A stretch of DNA of 64,000 bases from Hymenobacter sp. PAMC 26628 (lineage in GTDB: Bacteria > Bacteroidota > Bacteroidia > Cytophagales > Hymenobacteraceae): the NCBI RefSeq assembly GCF_001562275.1, contig NZ_CP014304.1, positions 4,464,001-4,528,000 on the forward strand, given 5' to 3'. Below, piece after piece: positions 8,398 to 16,377 of the stretch. The position numbers and the translations under genes are program-made. The notes beneath the pieces are model-generated. The model made no database searches. It saw only the letters and a list, made by a program, of their open reading frames with translations, and was not told the DNA's origin. Every line of letters begins with the position of its first letter. The first letter of the stretch is position 1.

Positions 8398-8976
8398 ATG
8401 AACCTGCCCGAAGTTTTGCCCGATGCCCCGGTCGTAGCCACTGGCCTGCGGGAACCGCTGCTAGCCGACCGCACCCGCGCCCTGACCCGGCTTTACCAGC
8501 ACACGTTTCCGGCGGTGCGGCGGCACGTACTGCGGCGCGGAGGCACCGACCAAGACGCCCAAGACGTGTTCCACGACGCCCTGGTTGTTTTTTACGAAAA
8601 GGTGGTGGGCGAAGCCCTGGACCTGACCGCCGCGCCCGGCACCTATTTGGTAGCGGTGTGCCGCAACCTGTGGCTGCGCGAGCTGGACCGCCGCGCCCGC
8701 CACCCGCGCGCCGACCTAACCGCGGCCCAGCACCGCCCCGCCGAAGAAGCCGGGCCGGCCGCGGAAGAAGCCACCGAGCCGCTGCCCGTGCTGGCCTACG
8801 TGGAGCAGCTGAGCGAGAAATGCCGCAGCATTTTGCTGGCCTTCTACTATTTCCGGCAGCCGTTGGCGCAAATCGCAGCGGCCCACGAATACGGCAGCGT
8901 GCGGTCGGCCACGGTGCAGAAGTTCAAGTGCCTGGAGCGCCTGCGCAACGCGGTGCGCGCCGCCTTACCCCGCTGA
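8398..8976 (+). CDS. RNA polymerase sigma-70 family (ECF-like) sigma factor
   Basis: 192 residues from the ATG at 8398 (MNLPEVLPD). Region 2 covers about residues 20-100 (LTRLYQHTFPAVRRHV, DAQDVFHDALVVFYEK, CRNLWLRELDR). Region 4 covers about residues 130-190 (YVEQLSEKCRSILLAFYY, then a helix-turn-helix SVRSATVQKFKCLERLR). There is an acidic Ala/Glu linker between them. It directs RNA polymerase to a small regulon that cannot be read from the sequence. A small gene starts only 4 bases after its stop, where anti-sigma genes often lie, but that product lacks a clear membrane-anchored anti-sigma layout. Confidence 0.87.
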   Translation: MNLPEVLPDAPVVATGLREPLLADRTRALTRLYQHTFPAVRRHVLRRGGTDQDAQDVFHDALVVFYEKVVGEALDLTAAPGTYLVAVCRNLWLRELDRRARHPRADLTAAQHRPAEEAGPAAEEATEPLPVLAYVEQLSEKCRSILLAFYYFRQPLAQIAAAHEYGSVRSATVQKFKCLERLRNAVRAALPR

Positions 8977-8980
8977 CACC

Positions 8981-9262
8981 ATGCGCGCCGAACTCGAACA
9001 CCTGCGCTGCATCGAGCAGCACCTGCTGGGGGGCCCTGGCCCGGCCCGGCCCGCCCCCGGCCCCGCCCTGGAAGCCGACGCCGAGGCCCAGCGCCAAGCG
9101 TACGGGGCCCTGTACATGGCCGGGCAGCGGCAGTTGCGCCGCGAGCTGGCCGCCATTCACCAAACGCTGTACAGTCCCCGGGTGGGGCGGTGGGCGTGGA
9201 CGGCCGCTGCGGCGGGCCTGCGCTTGGTCTTTGCGCGCTGGGGCCGTCGCACGCAGTCTTAG
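8981..9262 (+). CDS. Small hypothetical protein, cotranscribed with sigma factor gene
   Basis: 93 residues from the ATG at 8981, four bases after the sigma factor stop, so the two are almost certainly one transcript. No family recognised. The N-terminus (MRAELEHLRCIEQHLLGG) looks helical, then a Pro/Ala-rich stretch, then a basic helix with RQLRRELAAIHQTLY, and a weakly hydrophobic basic end (WAWTAAAAGLRLVFARWGRR). The position suggests a regulator of the sigma factor; this is inference. The same coding strand has overlapping open frames because of the high GC content, so translation rests on the tight spacing. Confidence 0.6.
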   Translation: MRAELEHLRCIEQHLLGGPGPARPAPGPALEADAEAQRQAYGALYMAGQRQLRRELAAIHQTLYSPRVGRWAWTAAAAGLRLVFARWGRRTQS

Positions 9263-9360
9263 GCGGCTATTTTTCCTGATTTTCACCCTGGGCCGTTGCG
9301 GCCGGGGCCCCACGGCTGGGGCCCTGGGTGGCCGTTGCGCGCCCATTTTCTTCCTTTTAG

Positions 9361-10062
9361 ATGCGCAATCAAACAGAATTCCGAAAATTTGCCGTGCACG
9401 GCCGCGGCGTCAACGGGTTATTTTTCGACCAATACTTCCGGCACTTGGCCGGCACGGGGCCCCGCGCCATCACGGGCATGACGCGCTCGGTGATTGAGGA
9501 GCGCCCCACGCGCTTCGCCGAAATCGACGTGTTTTCGCGCCTGATCATGGACCGCATCATCTTCCTGGGCCAAGCCGTGGACGACAACATTGCCAACATC
9601 ATCAACGCCCAATTGCTGTTTCTGGAATCGGCCGATGCACGCAAAGACATTCTGCTCTACATCAATTCACCGGGCGGCTCGGTGTACGCGGGCTTCGGCA
9701 TGTACGACACCATGCAGTACGTGACGCCCGACGTGGCCACGATTTGCACCGGGCTGGCGGCCAGCATGGGAGCATTTTTGCTGTGCGGCGGCGCCATCGG
9801 CAAACGCTCGGCCCTGCCCCACGCCCGCGTCATGATTCACCAGCCCTCGGGCGGGGTGCAGGGGCCCTCGGCCGACATAGAAATTACGGCCCGCGAGGTG
9901 GTCAAACTCCGGCAGGAACTCTACGGCATCTACGCCGAGCGCACCGGCAAAACCTACCAGCAAATCCACGACGACTCCGACCGTGACTATTGGCTGCGCG
10001 CCGACGAAGCCAAGGAATACGGCCTCATCGACGAAGTATTGACGCGCAAGCCGGCTGATTAA
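9361..10062 (+). CDS. clpP: ATP-dependent Clp protease proteolytic subunit
   Basis: 233 residues. Catalytic Ser135 is in GLAASMGAFLL and His160 in ARVMIHQPSGG; the YINSPGGSVYAGFGMYDTMQ segment is typical of ClpP. The N-terminus is about 35 residues longer than E. coli ClpP (MRNQTEFRKFAVHGRGVNG...), a possible propeptide before MTRSVIEERP at residue 40. The enzyme forms the tetradecameric chamber that degrades proteins fed in by ClpX or ClpA; neither is in the window. The start codon could instead be the ATG at 9478 if the extension is not translated. Confidence 0.95.
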   Translation: MRNQTEFRKFAVHGRGVNGLFFDQYFRHLAGTGPRAITGMTRSVIEERPTRFAEIDVFSRLIMDRIIFLGQAVDDNIANIINAQLLFLESADARKDILLYINSPGGSVYAGFGMYDTMQYVTPDVATICTGLAASMGAFLLCGGAIGKRSALPHARVMIHQPSGGVQGPSADIEITAREVVKLRQELYGIYAERTGKTYQQIHDDSDRDYWLRADEAKEYGLIDEVLTRKPAD

Positions 10063-10089
10063 CTACTTGCACTTCAGCGGAGACGCCGT

Positions 10090-10938
10090 TCAAAAGATGA
10101 AATACGCTGCGGCTTGCACCAGCAGTAAACCGTCGGTGAGAAGGGCGAAGAAATAGTCGCCGCGTGACTCATCGGCCGTGGCGATGACGGCGGCAGCCAG
10201 CAGGCCGGGCAGCAGCACGGCCAGTGGGGCCGCGCCGCGCCACAGGCCCAGGGCCATGGCGCCGGCCAGCAGCGCCAGCGCCAGCCACCGGGCCCCTGGC
10301 ACCCCCAGCACGCCCGGAAACGTGCGGGTGCCCGCCGCCCGGTCGCGCCCATAGTCGCGGATGTCGAACACGATGGCCAGGGCCAGCACTAGCAAAAACC
10401 GCTGGTCGAGCAAGCCTTGGGCCTCGGCCCAGGGCCGGTGCAGGGCCAGCACGGGCAGCCCCACCGTGATGAGCGACCACACGCCGGCGATGAGGAACAC
10501 CTTCAGCAGCGGCACGTCGCGTAGGGCCCGGGGCCGGCCGCGCCACCGCCCCAGCGGCCACGAGTACAGCAGTGCCAGCGCCGCCAGCGGCACCAGCAGC
10601 GGCAAATAGTGCCACCAGCCGTCGGCAAAAAACAAGTAGGCGCCGCCCAGCGCGGCGGCAACGGCTAGCGCGGCCAGGGCCCCCCGGTGCCGCTGCTGCC
10701 AAGCCTTACGGCCCGAGGCGCCGGCCGGCTCGCGGTGCTTGAAGGGCAGCACGGCGTCGAGGTTGTACACGAGCAGGGTGGCGGCGAATACCAGCGCCAC
10801 CACGCGCCCGCCCGGGGCCCCGGGCGCGGGCCACAGCCGCAGGGTAGCCGCCGTTTGGGCGGCGGCAGCCGCGGCCAGCCACGCGCTGCTGTAGAGCACG
10901 GCATCGAGCAGGCGCAGGGGCAACGGGCGGCGGACCAT
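10090..10938 (-). CDS. UbiA-family prenyltransferase-like membrane protein
   Basis: 282 residues, very hydrophobic, with seven to nine probable membrane helices. The first Asp-rich site appears only as YNLDAVLPF. The second motif is clear: FDIRDYGRDRAAGTRTFP, matching the DxxDxxxD site that binds Mg-diphosphate in UbiA enzymes. The family attaches prenyl chains to aromatic acceptors (quinone, heme O or chlorophyll-like pathways); the acceptor here cannot be told. Genes on both sides do not point to a pathway. It is convergent with clpP (27 bases between stops). Confidence 0.75.
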   Translation of the reverse strand: MVRRPLPLRLLDAVLYSSAWLAAAAAAQTAATLRLWPAPGAPGGRVVALVFAATLLVYNLDAVLPFKHREPAGASGRKAWQQRHRGALAALAVAAALGGAYLFFADGWWHYLPLLVPLAALALLYSWPLGRWRGRPRALRDVPLLKVFLIAGVWSLITVGLPVLALHRPWAEAQGLLDQRFLLVLALAIVFDIRDYGRDRAAGTRTFPGVLGVPGARWLALALLAGAMALGLWRGAAPLAVLLPGLLAAAVIATADESRGDYFFALLTDGLLLVQAAAYFIF

Positions 10939-11013
10939 GGGCGCAAAGAACGGCCCCGAAGCAAGCTACTGCTCGCCCCGGGGCCGTCGAATATGCGTGA
11001 GCAGGCGGCGCGC

Positions 11014-11565
11014 TTAGCGCTTGCCGTCGCCGTAGGTGTCTTCGTAAAGCTTGATACTGGCGTTGATGATGCGGTAGGCATCTTCGCGGCCCAGAAACTG
11101 CTTTACTTCTACGTGCTTCTTTTCCAAGGCTTTGTAATCTTCGAAAAAGCGCTGCATCTCCAGCATGAGGTAGGGCGGCAGGTCGCCGAGCTCGTTGTAG
11201 TGGTTCACCGATACGTCGTGGGCGGCCACGGCAATAATCTTGTCATCCTCCTCGTCTTGGTCCAGCATCTGCATCACGCCGATGACCTTGGCCTCCACAA
11301 CGCACATATGCGGAATGTCCACCGAGCACAGCACCAGGATGTCGAGTGGGTCGTGGTCGTCGCAGTACGTCTGTGGGATGAAACCGTAAGCGGCGGGGTA
11401 GTGAACGGCTGAGAACAGCACCCGGTCGAGCTTAAGCAAGCCGCTTTCTTTATCGAGTTCGTACTTGCCCTTGCTGCCTTTGGGAATTTCAATGATGGAT
11501 TGCACTGTGTGCGGGAGGTTGTCGCCGCGCGACACGTCGTGCCAGGGGTTAAAGTGGGAGGTCAT
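11014..11565 (-). CDS. ppa: Inorganic pyrophosphatase, family I
   Basis: 183 residues. The signature metal-binding site DDHDPLDILVL is present, along with IEIPKGSKGKYELDKESG and the KVIGVMQMLDQDEEDDKIIAV segment with further acidic ligands. The enzyme hydrolyses pyrophosphate to phosphate in the cytoplasm and pulls biosynthetic reactions forward. Length fits the prokaryotic hexameric type. It lies downstream of the PafA-like phosphatase gene on the same strand, 182 bases apart with a hairpin between, so probably separately transcribed. Confidence 0.95.
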   Translation of the reverse strand: MTSHFNPWHDVSRGDNLPHTVQSIIEIPKGSKGKYELDKESGLLKLDRVLFSAVHYPAAYGFIPQTYCDDHDPLDILVLCSVDIPHMCVVEAKVIGVMQMLDQDEEDDKIIAVAAHDVSVNHYNELGDLPPYLMLEMQRFFEDYKALEKKHVEVKQFLGREDAYRIINASIKLYEDTYGDGKR

Positions 11566-11640
11566 TCAGGGATGGGGAAATAGGGAAATCAAAAAAGGTA
11601 GTGGGGGCCCGGCGGATGCAGAAAATACCAAAAGCGCCCG

Positions 11641-11661
11641 GCCCCGTTGCCGGAACGGGGC
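11641..11661 (-). terminator. Hairpin after the PafA-like phosphatase gene
   Basis: Perfect 8-bp stem (11641-11648 with 11654-11661, loop of 5) downstream of the phosphatase stop on the minus strand, followed by a T-rich stretch (CTTTTGGTATTTTC after about nine bases). Probable but weak terminator. Confidence 0.45.
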
Positions 11662-11747
11662 TCCAAGTTACTGGGCCCCGGCCGAATGTGCCTACAACGA
11701 ATAAACACGCCCCGGGTTGGTTAGGGCTTACCCCTGGGGCCCCGGCC

Positions 11748-13472
11748 TTAGCGGCCCAGCACCTCGCGCAGCGGCGTGCCGGTGCACCCGCTGGGCTCCT
11801 GGATGTGCAGCCACTGCGCTACGGTGGGGGCTATGTCGATAATTTTTACCGGCGCGGCCGACTCGCCGTGCTTCACGCCCCAGCCCCAAAACAGCAGCGG
11901 CACGTGGGTGTCGTAGGCCCAGGAAGCGCCGTGCGTAGTACCCTTCACCACGGGAAAGCCGTAGGCTTCGAGCCACCCTGGCTCCAGTGTAGCCAGCACA
12001 TCGCCCGAACGCGGGGCGTAGAAGCCGTTTTCCTGGTACATGCCGGTGCCCTCGCTCCAGTGCCCGCGCTGGAGGTCGGTGGCGGTGATGGCCTGCGCCA
12101 CGTGGGGCAGGCGCAGCAGCAGCTCGGCCATCTCGCCCTGCACCTTGGCCAAGTCCAGGCCCTTCTGAGCCAATAGCGGGCGGTTGAGGTACACCTGCTG
12201 GTTTTCGTAGTCGAGCACCCAGGCACCGGGGCCGTGGCGGCGCACCAGGGCCCGCTGCAGCGAGTCGCGCATGACGTTGGGGCCCACGCCGCCTCCGGGC
12301 AGGCGGTGGTCCTGCAAAAAGCCGGGCGACTGGTCGGCGGCGTGGTCGGCGGTGAGGAACACCAGCACCTGGTCTTTGCCCACCGCTTTGTCGAGGTAGT
12401 CCAGCACGCGGGCCAGGTCTTGGTCGAGGCGCAGGTAGGTGTCCTCCGTTTCCACGGCCGCGGTGCCAAACTGGTGGCCCACGTAATCGGTGCTGCTGAA
12501 GCTCAGGGCCAGGAAATCGGTTTGGCCACGCTGGCCCATTTGCTCGGCCCGGATGGTTTCAATGGCAAAGTCGGCCGTGAGCGAGTTACCAAACGGCGTG
12601 GAGCGGATCAGGTCCAGGTTTTGGGGCGTGGCCTTGGGCGCGGTTTCGCCGGTGGCCTTCAGCGTGGCGCTCACCACGGCCGGTAGCCCGGCGCTGAGCC
12701 GGGGCAGGTCGTGCGGAAACACCGGCCGCTCCTCGCCCTTGAATGCGCCCTCCCAGGGCTCGTCGTCGGGCGTGCTTTCAGTGTACTGGGCCAGCGGCAG
12801 CAGCGTATTCCAGGGCTTACTGAGGTACTCGGCGGCGTGCCCGGCGGCGTTGAACTTGTTCACCCACGCAGGCAGCGCCTTGGTATAGAAGGTACTGCTG
12901 ATGAAGGCCCCGTTGGTGCCATCGTACCAGTAGGCGGCGCTGGCCGCGTGCCCGGCCGGCAGAATACTGCCCCGGTCTTTGATGCACACCCCAATGGTTT
13001 TGCTCTGGAAATTGGTGGCCAGCCGCAGCTCGTCGGTAATGGTGGTGGTGAGCAAGTGGCGCGGGCTCTGCTGCCCGGCCGCCGCCGAGCCGCCCACCGC
13101 CTGCACGGTCTTGTCTTCGGTTACGTAGGTGCTTTTGCCGTCTTCGCGCACGTACCAGTTGTTGCCCACAATGCCGTGGTTGGCGGGCGTCGTGCCCGTG
13201 TACACGCTGCTGTGGCCGGGGCCCGTGTAGGTGGGCACGTAGTTGTAGTGGCAGCTGGCGTAGCTGAAGCCCTGCCCCAGCAGGCGCCGGAAGCCGCCGC
13301 TGCCAAACTTCTCCCAGTAGCGGTAGAGGTAGTCGTAGCGCATCTGATCCACCACGATGCCCACCACGAGCTTGGGGCGGGGCACGGGCACCGGGCCGGA
13401 CCGATGGGCGAAGACAGGGCCCGCCAGCAACGCGGCAGCCAAGAACAAGGCGGAGGCAATATTTTTTTTCAA
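11748..13472 (-). CDS. Secreted alkaline phosphatase superfamily protein, PafA-like
   Basis: 574 residues if translation starts at the TTG at 13472, which gives a clean signal peptide (MKKNIASALFLAAALLAGPVFA); a GTG at 13493 would add seven residues. Motifs of the type I phosphodiesterase / PafA branch: VVGIVVDQMRYDYLYRYW with the first metal Asp, then TYTGPGHSSVYTGTTPANHGIVGNNWY, where the Thr of the TGPGH stretch is the expected nucleophile. Later, FSSTDYVGHQFG and LTADHAADQSP hold the second metal site. It should release phosphate from monoesters in the periplasm or outside. Length fits PafA (about 545 residues). Confidence 0.88.
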   Translation of the reverse strand: MKKNIASALFLAAALLAGPVFAHRSGPVPVPRPKLVVGIVVDQMRYDYLYRYWEKFGSGGFRRLLGQGFSYASCHYNYVPTYTGPGHSSVYTGTTPANHGIVGNNWYVREDGKSTYVTEDKTVQAVGGSAAAGQQSPRHLLTTTITDELRLATNFQSKTIGVCIKDRGSILPAGHAASAAYWYDGTNGAFISSTFYTKALPAWVNKFNAAGHAAEYLSKPWNTLLPLAQYTESTPDDEPWEGAFKGEERPVFPHDLPRLSAGLPAVVSATLKATGETAPKATPQNLDLIRSTPFGNSLTADFAIETIRAEQMGQRGQTDFLALSFSSTDYVGHQFGTAAVETEDTYLRLDQDLARVLDYLDKAVGKDQVLVFLTADHAADQSPGFLQDHRLPGGGVGPNVMRDSLQRALVRRHGPGAWVLDYENQQVYLNRPLLAQKGLDLAKVQGEMAELLLRLPHVAQAITATDLQRGHWSEGTGMYQENGFYAPRSGDVLATLEPGWLEAYGFPVVKGTTHGASWAYDTHVPLLFWGWGVKHGESAAPVKIIDIAPTVAQWLHIQEPSGCTGTPLREVLGR

Positions 13473-13510
13473 GGGCAGGGGCAATAGCACCACCGCGGCG
13501 CCAGAAGGGG

Positions 13511-13518
13511 CAAAGGTA
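13511..13518 (-). promoter_or_regulatory. Bacteroidota -7 box upstream of the PafA-like gene
   Basis: Minus-strand TACCTTTG, about 40 bases upstream of the TTG start at 13472. No good -33 TTG was found, so it is supported by the -7 box and position only. Confidence 0.5.
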
Positions 13519-13612
13519 CTGCCCGGTTTTTGGCCTCGTCCAGCCCCCCGCTGTTAAGTTTCGTAGACGTTTTGCCTTTTGGGGCCCTACCTTCTACTCA
13601 AGCACTTTCCCG

Positions 13613-14299
13613 TTGCAGCCCGCCCTCATCTTCGACATGGACGGCGTTATCGTCGATAACACCGCTTACCAAGCCCGCGCTTTCCAACTGCTGTTCCGCG
13701 ACCTGGGCCTGGCCACCAACGCCCGCACTTTGCTGAAACGCCTGAACGGGATGCCCGCCACCGACATCCTCGCGTCGGTTTTCAGCCACCCCGTGCCTGC
13801 CAAGCAGCTCAAAGAGTACGCTGCCCAGCGCGAGTTGCTCTACCGCACCCTGTACTGGGGCAAGCGCCGCGCCACGGCTGGCCTCACCACGTTCCTGCAA
13901 GCCGCCCGCACCGCCGGCCACCCCATCGGCCTGGGCACCGGCTCCGGGGGCCCCACGCTAAGCTACATTCTCGACCACTTGAAGTTGCGACAATACTTCG
14001 ACGCGGTGGTGGGCGAGGATGACGTCAGCAAAGGCAAACCCCACCCCGATACTTTCGCCGTAGTGGCCCGCAAACTGGGCGCGGCGCCCGCCAATTGCGT
14101 GGTGTTTGAAGATGCCGTGCTGGGCGAGCAAGCTGCTTACCGGGCCGGTATGCGCTGCGTGGCCGTCACGTCGTCGCTGCCTGCCAAGGCTTTTCAGGCC
14201 CCGTTGTTGGCCATCAAAGATTTCACCGGCCTCACCCCTGCCGGGTTGCTGGCCGCCTGGCAGGCGCAGCCGGTAGGGCCCCGGCCGCACCGCCGCTAG
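13613..14299 (+). CDS. HAD-superfamily hydrolase, beta-phosphoglucomutase-like
   Basis: 228 residues from a TTG at 13613; no ATG or GTG precedes the family motif, which starts at residue 6 (ALIFDMDGVIVD, nucleophile Asp8 and acid/base Asp10). Other HAD motifs: GTGSGG (motif II), the Lys of VSKGKPHPDTF (motif III) and VVFEDAVLGEQAA (motif IV). The helical cap sits between residues 15 and 85. The family includes phosphoglycolate phosphatase and beta-phosphoglucomutase; substrate cannot be assigned. It is divergent from the PafA-like gene and convergent with the next gene. Confidence 0.88.
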   Translation: MQPALIFDMDGVIVDNTAYQARAFQLLFRDLGLATNARTLLKRLNGMPATDILASVFSHPVPAKQLKEYAAQRELLYRTLYWGKRRATAGLTTFLQAARTAGHPIGLGTGSGGPTLSYILDHLKLRQYFDAVVGEDDVSKGKPHPDTFAVVARKLGAAPANCVVFEDAVLGEQAAYRAGMRCVAVTSSLPAKAFQAPLLAIKDFTGLTPAGLLAAWQAQPVGPRPHRR

Positions 14300-14308
14300 C
14301 CAAGGGCG

Positions 14309-14854
14309 TTAGGCTTGCGCCCAGCCCGGGGTCACCAAGGCCCGCAGCATTTCTGGGGCCGTCGAGTACTCGCCCAAATCCAGCGGCAGGAAGTGTAACC
14401 AGAAACGCCCCGGAGCCGCCGCCACAGCAGTAAACACGTACCCGGGCTCTTGCCGCAGGTTCACGCGCACGCCGGCGTAGGCATCCACTAGCCAAATGGC
14501 CGTCGCCGAAAAATTATATAGGGCATCGGCCCACAGCGCGTAGCGCCCCGGGGCCAGGCCGGCCACGCTCAGCGCTACCGTGGTCGAATTTGTGAGTTGA
14601 GCCAACGGCAAGGCATAGGCCACAGCTCCCGAGCGGACCGACAGCCGCAGGGCCCCCGCCGTGGTTTCGGCTTCGCCCTCGAAGCGAATCAGTGTGCCCG
14701 ACGATAAGCCATCGGGCCCGTGCAACGTCAGGTGTAGCTGTGGGCGGAAATCATCGGGCTCGATGCGAGCCTGCTGTGCAACATAGTCGTTGGCCACAAA
14801 GCGGGGCATGTGCGCCTTAGCACCAGAAATCACCTCAAAAAACTGGTTCTGCAT
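14309..14854 (-). CDS. Hypothetical protein, possible remnant of a surface protein
   Basis: 181 residues from the ATG at 14854 (a GTG at 14878 is also possible). No signal peptide and no family assigned with confidence. The C-terminal half (GLAPGRYALWADALYNFSA..., then PGYVFTAVAAAPGRFWLHF) has the beta-sandwich rhythm seen near the end of large secreted Cytophagales proteins. That makes it a candidate fragment cut loose from such a gene. It lies next to an AT-rich stretch without genes. It could also be a genuine cytoplasmic protein. Confidence 0.5.
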   Translation of the reverse strand: MQNQFFEVISGAKAHMPRFVANDYVAQQARIEPDDFRPQLHLTLHGPDGLSSGTLIRFEGEAETTAGALRLSVRSGAVAYALPLAQLTNSTTVALSVAGLAPGRYALWADALYNFSATAIWLVDAYAGVRVNLRQEPGYVFTAVAAAPGRFWLHFLPLDLGEYSTAPEMLRALVTPGWAQA

Positions 14855-15227
14855 GATCCAAATAGGATTTGCCCGCACCGGACGGGACTTGGCGAAAAAA
14901 GAATGGGCCCCTAGTTCTCCTCTTAACTGGATTCGAACGGATGAGAGGTAGAGGCTGCGACCATTGGGTAAAGGCCTTTGGACAGCAGTAGGTGAATTTT
15001 TTTGCTAAAATATACATTTTTTGGCATTTTGCCATCTCTAAACACGCATTTCTTGGGCAAATACAATAATAGTTCTTCCCAAAAGACAACCTTCGAATTA
15101 GTCTATTCGACCGAAGGGTTAGCGTAAGCAGAATTTTCTCCGGTAACGTAGAAGCCTTGTAACGATACCGGGCGCACTGCCTGACTCCGCGACAGCACTT
15201 AACCCGGGTAGTGGCGGCCCTAAACGC
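14855..15227. other. Gene-free, AT-rich intergenic region
   Basis: About 370 bases between the hypothetical gene and the atpG terminator. The stretch 14990-15135 is clearly richer in A+T than its surroundings. It holds a hairpin (CCTTCG at 15090-15095 pairing with CGAAGG near 15112-15117) and a T-loop-like TTCGAAT on the minus strand near 14930. I could not fold a tRNA around that motif. No credible coding sequence seen on either strand. Confidence 0.6.
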
Positions 15228-15263
15228 AAAAAGCCCCGGAACCAATGGGTTCCGGGGCTTTTT
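15228..15263 (-). terminator. Strong terminator of the ATP synthase operon
   Basis: Perfect 16-bp inverted repeat (15228-15243 with 15248-15263) around a 4-base loop, flanked by A and T runs so that it can work in both directions. It starts 18 bases after the atpG stop codon on the minus strand. Confidence 0.93.
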
Positions 15264-15280
15264 GACTACGAATTTCTTTT

Positions 15281-16165
15281 TTAACCAGCTGACAAGGCTT
15301 CGGCGCCGCCCACGATTTCGAGAATCTCAGTCGTGATGGCTGCCTGACGTGTCCGGTTGTAAGTCAGTTTCAACGACTTCAGCAGTTCGCCGGCGTTCTC
15401 AGTAGCCTTGTCCATGGCCGTCATCCGGGCCCCGTGCTCCGAAGCGTTGCTCTCCAGCACTGCTTTGTAGAGCTGGATTTTCAGCGACTGCGGAATGAGC
15501 GTTTGCACAATCTCTTCCTTACTGGGCTCGAAAATGTAGTCCACGTTGCTGGTGGCCGCGGCGGTTGCGGGCGCCTCGGCAGGTACTAGTGGCAACAGCT
15601 GCTCGGTGCGTACCACTTGCGTGGCCACGTTCCGGAACTCGTTGAACACCATCACTACTTCGTCGTACAGGCCGTCGCGGAAGCCAGCCATCGCCTGCTC
15701 AGCCGCCACGCGCACCGTGTCGAACGAAAGCTGGGCGAACACGTGCGTATAATTGCCTACCAGCGGGCCGCGGCGAGCAAAGTAATCGTTGGCTTTCTTG
15801 CCAATGGCCATCACCGAAATGTTGGCTGCTGGCAGGTTTGCGTAGCGCTGGGCCACCAAAGCAGCCACCCCTTTGAACACGTTGGAGTTAAACGCCCCCG
15901 CCAAGCCCCGGTCCGACGTTATGGCAATGACTAATACCTTGCGCACTTCGCGCACCATGCCGTAGTCGCTCACTATATCGTCGTCGGTCGCTCGGGTTAG
16001 GTTGGCCAGAATAGCGTTCAGGCGCTGGGCGTAGGGCCGCATGCGCACGATGTTATCCTGGGCACGACGTAGTTTGGCCGCCGCCACCATTTTCATGGCT
16101 TTGGTGATTTGCTGCGTGCTGCTCACCGACTGAATGCGGCTACGAACTTCTTTTAAACTGGCCAT
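15281..16165 (-). CDS. atpG: F1Fo ATP synthase gamma subunit
   Basis: 294 residues. N-terminal coiled coil MASLKEVRSRIQSVSSTQQITKAMKMVAAAKLR... and the C-terminal helix with NRTRQAAITTEILEIVGGAEAL are diagnostic of the central rotor shaft. The middle holds the Rossmann-like part (VLVIAITSDRGLAGAFN). It is the last gene of the operon and is followed by a strong terminator. Unlike the other members it is separated from its upstream neighbour atpA by 212 bases. Confidence 0.97.
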   Translation of the reverse strand: MASLKEVRSRIQSVSSTQQITKAMKMVAAAKLRRAQDNIVRMRPYAQRLNAILANLTRATDDDIVSDYGMVREVRKVLVIAITSDRGLAGAFNSNVFKGVAALVAQRYANLPAANISVMAIGKKANDYFARRGPLVGNYTHVFAQLSFDTVRVAAEQAMAGFRDGLYDEVVMVFNEFRNVATQVVRTEQLLPLVPAEAPATAAATSNVDYIFEPSKEEIVQTLIPQSLKIQLYKAVLESNASEHGARMTAMDKATENAGELLKSLKLTYNRTRQAAITTEILEIVGGAEALSAG

Positions 16166-16377
16166 TAATCCTTATTTGATATATCCAGTAGCGGTAGTAC
16201 ACTCACCGTTCAACGCGTGCCAGAAGTCGTTGAATCCATGCGCAAAACCGTCCCGGTGAGCCAATGCACTTAGCACCGACATCATCAGAACAACCCGCCA
16301 AAACGAGTTGCCTGATTTTGAGTGTTTAACGATTGATACCCTATTCATGCGGGCACTTGTGAAACGCAATTCTCGAA
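16166..16377. other. Unusually long atpA-atpG spacer
   Basis: In an operon with mostly short gaps this 212-base spacer stands out. It contains nested inverted repeats (16202-16208 with 16254-16260; 16209-16215 with 16228-16234). A 65-codon open frame on the minus strand has no recognisable features. It may carry an internal regulatory structure or a decayed insertion. Confidence 0.5.

Noticed and set aside
14915..14995. A tRNA on the minus strand, suggested by CCGTTCGAATCC
   Set aside because: Only a T-loop-like motif is present. The flanking bases do not pair as a T-stem, and no acceptor stem, anticodon loop or D-loop fits.
14835..15245. 136-codon open frame on the minus strand across the atpG terminator
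   Set aside because: It includes the terminator hairpin and AT-rich stretch, has no codon pattern of a real gene and overlaps the hypothetical gene.
16172..16369. 65-codon open frame in the atpA-atpG gap
   Set aside because: No family, poor start context, overlaps inverted repeats; treated as spacer.
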